A DNA stretch of 64,000 bases from Rhodospirillales bacterium (lineage in GTDB: Bacteria > Pseudomonadota > Alphaproteobacteria > Rhodospirillales > Casp-alpha2), in assembly GCA_021775095.1 (NCBI GenBank), contig JAJFII010000083.1:1-64000 (forward strand), in the 5' to 3' direction. Of this stretch, positions 35,416 through 43,601 are shown in pieces; position 1 is the stretch's first letter, and every line of letters begins with the position of its first letter. Position numbers and translations under genes: made by a program. A model generated the notes under the pieces. The model did not search any database. It had not been told where the DNA came from and saw only the letters and a program-made list of their open reading frames with translations.

Positions 35416-37002
35416 TTATTTATCTAACCAGACCCGGCGAAGATCTTCGCGCCCTTTCAGTTTGGCCGTTTTGAAGTTTTTCACATAGGTGTGGCGCGCT
35501 GTGCGGTGATTACGGAAGTTTAAGAAGACCACCGGCACATCTTCAAATACCAATTTTTGAAGCTCCTTGATTTGATCTTGTACGGCACTTGGGTCGTTTG
35601 TTTTTGCAATCTCGTTGGCCAGTTCGTTGGCCCGCGGATTTTGATATCCCCCTTCTTTGTTATAGAAGGAATGATTGTTGGTGCCGCCTTCAGAATACAT
35701 GTTCCAGGCGTAATCCTTGATCGTCGGACCGCCCAACATTTGCCATAAAATCATATGATAATTACCGGCGTACATATTGGATAAGGCCTGGCCCATGGAG
35801 ATATTTTTGACTTTAAGTTCGATCCCGACAGCTTTTAACTGCGCCTGGATCAACACCCCGCGCTGGACATGCGCCCCGCCTTTTCCGGTTTCCATGGTCA
35901 GAACAAGTTTCTCTCCACCCGGGCCATAACCGGCTGCGGCTAACAAGGCTTTTGCCTTTGTAATATTCTGGCGGATCGGCGACAGGTCGTCGGCTTTCAC
36001 ATAGGCCGGATGCCAGGGCGGGAAGATGCTTTCAACTTCGGCTCCCGCGCCGCCATAGACGTTGCCGATTATTTCTTTGCCACTGACAGCATATTGAATG
36101 GCCTGACGGACCCGCTTATCCTTCAACAAAGGGTGCTTTGTATTGAGCGGCAACAATGTCAAAGTTGACGCAATTCCTTCGTGTACAATGATCTCAGGCA
36201 CGTCTTTAAACTGGGGAAATTGTGATTCCGGAAACGTGTTGATGACATCCAGTTCGCCTTTTTTCAGGGTGAGAATCCGAACACTACCCGACGTGATGAC
36301 CGTTGACTGGAATCCGTCCAGGCAGGGTTCACCCGTGCGATAATAATTTGGATTTTTTGTTAATGCGATGTTCTTCTTAGGTTTAAAGGACTTAAAAACA
36401 AACGGTCCCGTGCCAACGGCACCCTTGACGCCGTAATCTTTCCCCAGTTTTTCGACAGCGGTCGGTGAAGCAAAACGCAGAGATGTCGCCACGTCCCACA
36501 AAAAGGTTGGCCATTTTTCTTTTGCTTCAAATTTTACCGTATGGGAATCAACAACCGTAACGGATTTTGAAAACTTTCGCCAGATACCTGAATAGGGCGA
36601 CTTGATTTTTCCTTTGATCAACCGTTCGACATTGGCTTTGACGGCATTTGCATCAAAATCCGTGCCGTCGTGAAATTTCACCCCGGTGCGCAATTTAAAC
36701 AGATAGGTCGTGTCGTTGATTTTTTCGGGCATTGCCGCCGCCAAACCCGGAGCAAGACTCAGGTCATCCTCAACGTCGAGCAATGTATCATAGATCAAAC
36801 TCATAAAATAGATCGGGTTGGCACGTTGAGATGAGTCGATATTTACATATGACAAATCTACGGTTTTAAGCACGCCGCCCCGTTTTGGGCATATCTCATC
36901 GGCGGCAACATTGCCAGGGACAACAATTCCCCCAACAACCGCAGCGGCAATTGCCGCCATAGACGTTAGGCCTCGGCTTTTTTTATTTACTACTTTCCAC
37001 AT
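35416..37002 (-). CDS. Peptide-type ABC transporter substrate-binding protein
   Basis: A 528-residue periplasmic binding protein of the SBP_bac_5 family. A Sec signal peptide is seen: basic KKSRGL, then a hydrophobic core SMAAIAAAVVGGIVV and a VAADE cleavage region. The mature part has GVKFHDGTDFDANAVKANVE, the family signature. I chose the ATG at 37002 because AAAGGA stands in front of it; a longer frame to 37047 adds an unlikely tail. Proteins of this family also carry oligosaccharides, opines and other compounds, so the three sulfatase neighbours suggest a sulfated ligand. Confidence 0.9.
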   Translation of the reverse strand: MWKVVNKKSRGLTSMAAIAAAVVGGIVVPGNVAADEICPKRGGVLKTVDLSYVNIDSSQRANPIYFMSLIYDTLLDVEDDLSLAPGLAAAMPEKINDTTYLFKLRTGVKFHDGTDFDANAVKANVERLIKGKIKSPYSGIWRKFSKSVTVVDSHTVKFEAKEKWPTFLWDVATSLRFASPTAVEKLGKDYGVKGAVGTGPFVFKSFKPKKNIALTKNPNYYRTGEPCLDGFQSTVITSGSVRILTLKKGELDVINTFPESQFPQFKDVPEIIVHEGIASTLTLLPLNTKHPLLKDKRVRQAIQYAVSGKEIIGNVYGGAGAEVESIFPPWHPAYVKADDLSPIRQNITKAKALLAAAGYGPGGEKLVLTMETGKGGAHVQRGVLIQAQLKAVGIELKVKNISMGQALSNMYAGNYHMILWQMLGGPTIKDYAWNMYSEGGTNNHSFYNKEGGYQNPRANELANEIAKTNDPSAVQDQIKELQKLVFEDVPVVFLNFRNHRTARHTYVKNFKTAKLKGREDLRRVWLDK

Positions 37003-37082
37003 TCGACTGTCCTTTCCTTTGGGTAGTGGCAACCTCGTTACAGGCAACCGTTCTTTCTTCTACTCGTCCATAGGTCACGTCT

Positions 37083-38648
37083 CTACTTTACATCGTAGTA
37101 GGCATACATTTCGGGTGGTGCATCGTGGCGCTTAAATTCCTCTATAATAATTTTGGATAAATCATCAATCACCGATTGGTCTGAAATCGGCGTTTGTTGT
37201 CGTGGGTCAGAATGAAGATCATAAAGCGCGGTCTCGGCGTCGAGAAATTTTACGCCATGTCTGGAGGGTGGGCGTTTCGCATCTTTACGGGCAGCAATCC
37301 GCATGAGCTTGATGCCTTTTGTGAAATCAAAGGGTTCAGACATCGTCACGCCTTCAAACTCAAAAGGTTGGAAGGGAAAGGCCATATGATTTGGCATTAA
37401 CGTGTATTCGAATATTCCGTCTCCATCGACATTTATCGGATACTTGAAATAGGTATATCGACCATCCGTCACACAAATGGGTCCGCCGAACATTCCCAGA
37501 ATAATCCCTTTTCGATCAGAATCTGACCCCAACATTTTTTGCAGAAAAGACTCGCCTTTGACTTCGGCCGGGATATCGCAGCCGTGCAGGTCGAGAAATG
37601 TCGGCATCAAATCGGTCGTCTGGGTGAGCGCATTACAACGGGTTCCGGCGAAGTCCTGGCCGATGCCGGGATGCCAGGCGATTAACGGAATATGGGAAAT
37701 TTCTTCGTAATAGGGCATTCTGTTTTTGCCCCACATATCATGCTCAGCCAACAAAAACCCATGATCGGTGGACAACAGGAGCGCCGTATCTTTCCACAAA
37801 TCATGGGCATCAAAATGGTCCAGAAGTTTTCCCAGCTGTTCGTCACATAAGGCAATTAAAGCGCAATAATTGGCTCTGATCTCATCGATTTCGTCCTCTG
37901 TCTCTTCGACCTTCAGGTAGGTCGGATAGTCCAAAATTTTCCCGCTATAATTGGTCTTCAATGCGTCTCTAAAACGCGTTGGCGCATAGAACGGCTCGTG
38001 CGGATCGAAGGTTTCGATGTGCAAAAACCAATTGTCTGCCTGTTGGTTATCATCGATAAATTTGAGTCCAGCTTGAAAACATTTTACGCTGGGAAATTGA
38101 CTTTCGTTGTCAATAATGGCTTCGCGATTTTTGATCGTTTGTAAACTGCGCCAGGCCACATAGGGAGCCGACCCCTCGGTTACGGTTTCAATGGTGTCGG
38201 GGATTTTGCTCAGTTCGTAATGGCGATCATCATAGGTTTCGCGATAACGCTGGACCGGTGGTGTCACCATGGCGGCCCATTTATCACTCGCCTGACCGCG
38301 TATGAAATCCCAGGTATCGTATTTATTTACGTAGCCGACACCGCCATCCTCAAAATAGTGATCATGATCGGTGACAATATGGGTATAGACTTGATTTTCG
38401 CTCAAACAGCGGGCGACCGAATTGTCGTATGGCTCCAACGGTCCCCAGGAACGATGCAAAAAATTCAGGCGTCCGGTATGGATATCCCGGCGGGCCGGCA
38501 TACACGGAAGGCTTCCCGTATAGTGACGATCAAAGGTCACCGCTTTTTTGGCGAAACGATCAAAGTTAGGAGTTGCGACGGCGTCGCCCCCATAGGCCCC
38601 TAATGCCAAACGATTGAGAGAGTCAAATAGAACAAATACCGTCCGCAT
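37083..38648 (-). CDS. Sulfatase 2, no signal peptide
   Basis: A 521-residue type I sulfatase. The maturation motif is CMPARRDIHTG with Cys49 as the predicted formylglycine. The first metal motif is FDSLNRLALGAYG, with DS in place of the more common DQ or DD. STDHGFLLAEHDMWGK carries the second metal/active-site set. No signal peptide is seen. It differs clearly from sulfatases 1 and 3 and probably has another substrate. It lies between sulfatase 3 (55 bp) and the binding-protein gene (80 bp). Confidence 0.9.
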   Translation of the reverse strand: MRTVFVLFDSLNRLALGAYGGDAVATPNFDRFAKKAVTFDRHYTGSLPCMPARRDIHTGRLNFLHRSWGPLEPYDNSVARCLSENQVYTHIVTDHDHYFEDGGVGYVNKYDTWDFIRGQASDKWAAMVTPPVQRYRETYDDRHYELSKIPDTIETVTEGSAPYVAWRSLQTIKNREAIIDNESQFPSVKCFQAGLKFIDDNQQADNWFLHIETFDPHEPFYAPTRFRDALKTNYSGKILDYPTYLKVEETEDEIDEIRANYCALIALCDEQLGKLLDHFDAHDLWKDTALLLSTDHGFLLAEHDMWGKNRMPYYEEISHIPLIAWHPGIGQDFAGTRCNALTQTTDLMPTFLDLHGCDIPAEVKGESFLQKMLGSDSDRKGIILGMFGGPICVTDGRYTYFKYPINVDGDGIFEYTLMPNHMAFPFQPFEFEGVTMSEPFDFTKGIKLMRIAARKDAKRPPSRHGVKFLDAETALYDLHSDPRQQTPISDQSVIDDLSKIIIEEFKRHDAPPEMYAYYDVK

Positions 38649-38703
38649 TTTTTGATCCCTATTGGTAATACATACCGGTGATAAACAAAGTCACAGATTT
38701 CGT

Positions 38704-40185
38704 CTAAAAACGTCCGGTCCGTTCAATGCCGGCTGAACTTGTCGCCATCACCGCATCCAAATGCCGTTGCAACAATTGCAGTTTCAAATCCTTCATCGTC
38801 GGATCGTACCACAGATTGGTAAACTCGCCCGGGTCGCTCTCCAGGTCAAACAGCTCGCCCAAATCGTGTCCGTGGTAAACCACGGTTTTATAGCGGCCAT
38901 CAAAATTCATGGTTGCGTGGGTCGGCACGGATTCTTTTGCTGAACCGAGGGCATCATTAAATTCTGTTACGACACTTTGTTTGTGATAATCCGGCGACAC
39001 CTCACCACGCAACAACGCAACCAGGGATTTTCCCTGCATGTAATAGGGAACGTCGAGCGCCGCCGCCTGCAACAGGGTCGGTGCCACGTCAACCAGTTCA
39101 ACCAGCGCGTCGCTGACCAGGCCGGCCTTAAATTGACCTTTCCAGTAAAACACCAAAGGCACATGAACCAGGCCTTCAAAAAACCGGCATCCCTTATAAA
39201 GCAAACCGTGATCGCCTAACAATTCGCCGTGGTCGGAATGGAAAACAATAATCGTATTATCCAGTTGCCCGATATGATCAAGGTGGTCGACCAGCCGTCC
39301 AAATTGTTCGTCCAGGAGTTCGATCATGGCGTAGTAGGCGGCAATCACTTCACGACCATTAAAGGAGTCGGGTGGTAGAGTTGCCGTATCTTTGTGGTTT
39401 TCGCCGGGTGCCGGATCCACATTGACCCCATTGGGGTCGACCGCATGAACCGATTGCTGGCAAATGTTTCTGAACATTTTTTGGCGCTCTAAATCGGACG
39501 GCTGGAAAAGCGGCCCCGGCAGATCGGCGGCCTGGTAACGATCCAGATAAGCTTTCGGCGGATCGAACGGCGGGTGGGGATCAAAAGGGTTTAAAGATAA
39601 CATCCAGGGGCCGTGGCGTTTTTCGTTGACGAACCGGATCGCCATTTCTGTCGTCCAGGTGGATTGATGTAATTCGGCTGGTACGCCGGCACAACAAAAG
39701 CTGTTGATCGAGCTGTACAGCTCAACCGGGTCGACGCCTTTTTCGTCCCTTAACCAGCGATGATAGGCGTGAAATTCCGGGTCCAATGTCGGCATCGGAT
39801 GATGGCTCCACTGGAACAGGCGGTAACCATCGTCTGTGCGTTTTTCCGATCCGGCGGCGGCACTGGCCAAATGTAATTTACCGATCAACCCACAATCATA
39901 GCCGGCGTCGGCAATAAGTTTAGTGACCAGAACTTCGCCGTCGGGAAAATAGGCATTGCCATTGCGGTGCACATGGTTGGTCGCTGGATACCTTCCAGTC
40001 AAAAATGATGCCCGGCTGGGGGTGCAAATCTGGCTCTGCGCATAAGCCTGTTTGAAGGCGACGCCGCCTTGGACCAATTGATCGAGAAAGGGAGTGCGAA
40101 TATGCGAATTGCCCAGCGTATGGATGGTATCAAACCGTTGTTGATCCGTGCAGTACCAAAGAATATTTGGCCGTGAAGCATTCAT
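38704..40185 (-). CDS. Sulfatase 3, no signal peptide
   Basis: A 493-residue type I sulfatase with CTPSRASFLTG (Cys54 predicted formylglycine), YCTDQQRFDT at the N-terminus and HSDHGELLGDHGLLYKG for metal and substrate. It resembles sulfatase 1 more than sulfatase 2. No signal peptide is seen, so cytoplasmic action is expected. It is the first gene of the operon and is divergent from a LysR gene across 329 bp. Confidence 0.9.
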   Translation of the reverse strand: MNASRPNILWYCTDQQRFDTIHTLGNSHIRTPFLDQLVQGGVAFKQAYAQSQICTPSRASFLTGRYPATNHVHRNGNAYFPDGEVLVTKLIADAGYDCGLIGKLHLASAAAGSEKRTDDGYRLFQWSHHPMPTLDPEFHAYHRWLRDEKGVDPVELYSSINSFCCAGVPAELHQSTWTTEMAIRFVNEKRHGPWMLSLNPFDPHPPFDPPKAYLDRYQAADLPGPLFQPSDLERQKMFRNICQQSVHAVDPNGVNVDPAPGENHKDTATLPPDSFNGREVIAAYYAMIELLDEQFGRLVDHLDHIGQLDNTIIVFHSDHGELLGDHGLLYKGCRFFEGLVHVPLVFYWKGQFKAGLVSDALVELVDVAPTLLQAAALDVPYYMQGKSLVALLRGEVSPDYHKQSVVTEFNDALGSAKESVPTHATMNFDGRYKTVVYHGHDLGELFDLESDPGEFTNLWYDPTMKDLKLQLLQRHLDAVMATSSAGIERTGRF

Positions 40186-40514
40186 TGACGGGCCCCTGTA
40201 TGACTATTCTCCCCATAGATACAGGATCTAATCCATAAAAACTAATCACGACTTATGCCATAATCATAACCATAAGATATGTCATTAAATAGGGATCATT
40301 TTCAACGGCCGTTGGACTGCGGCCGGAACGGATGATTCTGCGATAGTCCGCGTAAGGGTTATCATTTTGGGGCCGGACAGCTAAAGCCGACGCGGGAATT
40401 GTTTGGCGTCACATATTATGTCATGCTCGCCCTGACAATGGCGGCGACGTGACGTTGATACCTTTGCCTCCGCCCGACCATAACAGAATTCACGCAATCG
40501 GGTAGGACCGGCCC
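40186..40514. other. Divergent intergenic region, sulfatase operon and LysR
   Basis: A 329-bp stretch between two divergent genes. The half near the sulfatase operon is AT-rich and holds an inverted repeat at 40252-40276. The half near the LysR gene is GC-rich and shows no convincing promoter. No coding sequence was found in it. Confidence 0.6.
40252..40276. promoter_or_regulatory. LysR-type operator candidate (inverted repeat)
   Basis: CTTATG (40252-40257), 13 bp, CATAAG (40271-40276): a perfect 6-bp inverted repeat in the region shared by the LysR gene and the sulfatase operon. LysR regulators bind such dyads upstream of divergent targets. The link is by position only. Confidence 0.45.
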
Positions 40515-41465
40515 TTGGTTCAATCTCTGGAAAAACAACTGGATTCCCGGCAATTAAAAATCCTGTTGACCCTGCTCGAACAACAAAGTGTGACCCGGGC
40601 GGCGGAAATCCTCGGTCAGTCACAGCCCCGGGTTTCCATGGCCTTGCGGCGGTTACGCAAAATAATTGGCGATCCTCTGCTGGTGCGAAGCGGGGCCAAG
40701 CTGGTACCGACGGAGCGCGCCCTGGAAATCGTCGATCCGTTGCGAAGCGCCATTGCCGGCATTGAAGAAATAATAAATCCGGCCACCGGGTTTCAACCCG
40801 ACGCCGCAACCGATACCTTCCGCATCGCTTCAGCCGATTGTATGGAAGCGTTTTTTTTGCCCAACCTGATTTCGTCCGTTCGAAAGGCGGCACCCCATAC
40901 GCGCCTGCAAATCCGTTCCATTGACGAAGGTTATGACTATGCCATCGCCCTCGAAAATGGTGAACTGGACGCGGTCATCGGCAACTGGCCGAGCCCACCC
41001 ATCAACTTAAGGACCGTTCATCTGTTTGCCGACAAAACGGTCTGTCTGTTCAGCCACTACCACCCGTTTGCAGGCAAATCTCAGATCTCCATGAAAGATT
41101 ATTTGGCGTCAGAACACCTGGCCCCGGCACCGGCATCGAACGCAATTCCTGGACCCATCGACGGACAACTTTTGGCCCATGGCCTGAAACGCGATATCCG
41201 GGTTATGGTTCCTGAATTTAACCTTGTTCCCTATGTTTTAGAATCCTCAAATTTGTTATTCACCAGCTGCCGGCAATTTGCCCAGCATTATTCTGATTTG
41301 TTTCCTATTGCCTTTGCCGATGCGCCGGAAGAATTGGGTCAAATGCGGTTTTATTTATTATGGCATGAACGGGCGCAAGGTTCTTCGGCAAACCTCTGGC
41401 TGCGGGATCAAATTAAATCAATCGCAAAATCCTTCGCCGGCGGTGGCAGTGCCGGGCTCAGCTAA
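40515..41465 (+). CDS. LysR-family transcriptional regulator
   Basis: A 316-residue LysR regulator. The winged helix-turn-helix is at about 10-70 (LLEQQSVTRAAEILGQSQPRVSMALRRL in two parts around the recognition helix), and an inducer-binding domain starts near 95. The frame starts with TTG. It is divergent from the sulfatase-transporter operon and is the obvious candidate regulator, responding to the imported compound or a breakdown product (inference). Confidence 0.9.
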   Translation: MVQSLEKQLDSRQLKILLTLLEQQSVTRAAEILGQSQPRVSMALRRLRKIIGDPLLVRSGAKLVPTERALEIVDPLRSAIAGIEEIINPATGFQPDAATDTFRIASADCMEAFFLPNLISSVRKAAPHTRLQIRSIDEGYDYAIALENGELDAVIGNWPSPPINLRTVHLFADKTVCLFSHYHPFAGKSQISMKDYLASEHLAPAPASNAIPGPIDGQLLAHGLKRDIRVMVPEFNLVPYVLESSNLLFTSCRQFAQHYSDLFPIAFADAPEELGQMRFYLLWHERAQGSSANLWLRDQIKSIAKSFAGGGSAGLS

Positions 41466-41626
41466 ACGTCGCCTACATAAACGAACTGTTATAGAGTCCT
41501 TATAAAGTCACCGTCTTCCGATATGATCTCCGCCGCCTTACGCTGTTTCGATTGACGTAAGGTGTTTGGGACACACAATGAAGATTGCCTTGTGCGCGCC
41601 CGGACCTTTTAAAAGGGGCGCAGGCA

Positions 41627-42412
41627 ATGGAAGCAAGTGAATTAGAAAAACAGGGGCGGTGGTCCGGCCGCAACCCGGATAAGGATGTGCTGAGAAAAAA
41701 AATCTGGGCCAAGCTTGAACAAACAAATGTAAACGTTGGTCCGGCCTGGAGTCGTATTCCAAACTTTGTTGGCGCTGACGCGGCGGCCAAACGACTTTCA
41801 GAACTCAAAATCTGGAAGGATGCACGGATTGTTAAATGCAATCCGGACCCGCCGCAAATACCGGTTCGGTTGCGCGCCCTATATGATGGCAAGTTGCTAT
41901 ATGCGCCGGTTCCCGAACTGGTAAAGGGTTATCCCTTTGTTATACTTGATCCGGAAAAATTGGCAAAAGATGGGGTTCAATTTGAACTGGCCGCGACCTC
42001 GCAAGGGTTTGTTGAACATGGGCAACCGGTAAATTTTGAAGACATGCGGCCCATGGATATTGCCGTTGTCGGGTGTGTCGGCGTGACCCGCAACGGCGGT
42101 CGCACGGGTAAGGGCGGCGGTTTTGCCGATCTGGAGCTTGGTATTTTTCGCGAGTTAAGGACGGTCAATGCCAACACACCGATCGTTACTACCGTCCACT
42201 CAAGCCAAGTCGTCGAAAATGATCAAATTGTTATGCTCGAATACGATTCCGTCTTAAACTGGATTTTCACTGAAAAAGAAACAATTGAAACCAACTCACC
42301 CTATCCCCAGCCGACGGGTGTCGCTTGGGATTTGGTGCAGACGGATCAACTTGAAGACATCCCCTTTTTAAAAGCACTCAAAAACGATTTGCTGTCTAAG
42401 CAAACCAAATAA
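41627..42412 (+). CDS. 5-formyltetrahydrofolate cyclo-ligase paralogue (COG0212 type)
   Basis: A 261-residue protein with the 5-FCL fold. The N-terminal basic motif is LRKKIWAKLE and the C-terminal motif is GGRTGKGGGFADLELGIF. The GKGGGFADLE form is that of the COG0212 paralogues (MTHFSD-like), which differ from true 5-FCL (usually G-x-G-x-YDR). From memory of the literature, such paralogues were linked to thiamin metabolism and lack cyclo-ligase activity; this was not checked. The ATG at 41627 has AAAAGGGG upstream. It leads the BMP transporter genes by 58 bp. Confidence 0.82.
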   Translation: MEASELEKQGRWSGRNPDKDVLRKKIWAKLEQTNVNVGPAWSRIPNFVGADAAAKRLSELKIWKDARIVKCNPDPPQIPVRLRALYDGKLLYAPVPELVKGYPFVILDPEKLAKDGVQFELAATSQGFVEHGQPVNFEDMRPMDIAVVGCVGVTRNGGRTGKGGGFADLELGIFRELRTVNANTPIVTTVHSSQVVENDQIVMLEYDSVLNWIFTEKETIETNSPYPQPTGVAWDLVQTDQLEDIPFLKALKNDLLSKQTK

Positions 42413-42469
42413 GTCGCCTGGCTACTCATTTGTAAACTTCGTAAAGACAAATCATATAGGAGAGAAAAA

Positions 42470-43489
42470 ATGATGGTACGCAGACAAGTTCTAAAATCAA
42501 TTGCCGTTGGCGCACTTGTGGCGCTGGCGGTGGCCCTCAATCCTTTGGCCATTTCCATAGCTGCGGCCAAGGATACACGTGTTGCTCTCATCATGACCGG
42601 TCCCATAACGGATGGCGGCTGGGCGCAACTTGCCTATGAAGGGTTGGCTGAGCTCGGCAACCGGGACGGATTTGAGGTTGCCTATGCAGAAAACGTAAAA
42701 CAGGCGAGCATCACCCGGGTTGTTCAGGGTTATGCAGACGACGGATATGATCTGATCATTGGTCACGGTTATGAGTTTGGCAGCGCCTTTATCGAAATTG
42801 CCCCCGAGTACCCAGATCAGAAGTTTTTTGCATCAACCTTCAAACCGGCAGACACCGTTCCTTCAAATACCGGATATGCGGATCTCGCCTACTATGATGC
42901 GTCCTACGGAGCCGGGGCCCTGGCCGCGCTCATTTCTGAAAAGAAACAAGCCGTTGGATATGTCGGCGGCGGTGACAATCCGACCCAACAGCGCATGATG
43001 AAGTCGTTCATTGCCGGAGCTGAAAGAACGACGAGCGGCATTAAGGGATTGGGCATCATCACAGGCGATTATGACAATGCTGGTCGGGGCCGGGAATCGG
43101 CCATCACCATGGCTGCAAATGGTGCCGATGTCATTTGGCATGGGGCAAATGTGACCGGGCTTGGTGCTATTCAAGGCGGCGTTTCAGCCGGTGCCAAAGT
43201 GTTGGGTTGTTATTCTGATCAAACAAGTCTGGCGGCGGATAAAATGGGCACAAGTTTTGTTATGAATCTCGGTTGGATGGTTCAGCAAATGGCCGAAGCC
43301 GTTGCTGCAAACACGTTTCCCAGCGGTCAGGAATGGCAACCAAAGGTCACAGATATGTGGTCGCTCAAGGCCGGCGACAAAGGCGATCATAATTCAGATG
43401 TCGTCTCCGACGCGGCGTGGAGCGCCTTTCAAAAAATATGGGACGATCTCGGTACCGGTTCCATTAAGGTCGCTGAAATTGTCAAATAA
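42470..43489 (+). CDS. BMP-family ABC transporter substrate-binding protein
   Basis: A 339-residue periplasmic protein of the Med/BmpA family. The signal peptide (basic VRRQVLKS, hydrophobic SIAVGALVALAVALN, cleavage near AAAKD) has no lipobox cysteine. The mature N-terminus RVALIMTGPITDGGWAQ and later GYVGGGDNPTQQRM are characteristic. The family binds nucleosides, purines or related heterocycles. GGAGAG precedes the start. An intrinsic terminator-like hairpin follows directly. Confidence 0.92.
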   Translation: MMVRRQVLKSIAVGALVALAVALNPLAISIAAAKDTRVALIMTGPITDGGWAQLAYEGLAELGNRDGFEVAYAENVKQASITRVVQGYADDGYDLIIGHGYEFGSAFIEIAPEYPDQKFFASTFKPADTVPSNTGYADLAYYDASYGAGALAALISEKKQAVGYVGGGDNPTQQRMMKSFIAGAERTTSGIKGLGIITGDYDNAGRGRESAITMAANGADVIWHGANVTGLGAIQGGVSAGAKVLGCYSDQTSLAADKMGTSFVMNLGWMVQQMAEAVAANTFPSGQEWQPKVTDMWSLKAGDKGDHNSDVVSDAAWSAFQKIWDDLGTGSIKVAEIVK

Positions 43490-43495
43490 CCTGAT

Positions 43496-43526
43496 GGGCG
43501 GGCGGCTGATCTCGCTCGCCCTTTTT
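43496..43526 (+). terminator. Intrinsic terminator/attenuator after the BMP gene
   Basis: GGGCGGGCGG, a 6-nt loop, TCGCTCGCCC, then TTTTT. The stem has 10 pairs, two of them G-U wobbles, and a U-run on the plus strand. It lies between the binding-protein and ATPase genes, so it probably lets only part of the transcripts continue, giving excess binding protein. Confidence 0.8.
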
Positions 43527-43601
43527 GCCCAACATCAATAACGGAGATTTTGTGTATTCCGGGTGGTTTGGTCCCTTGGCCAGGATTTGATACATATAGC
43601 T

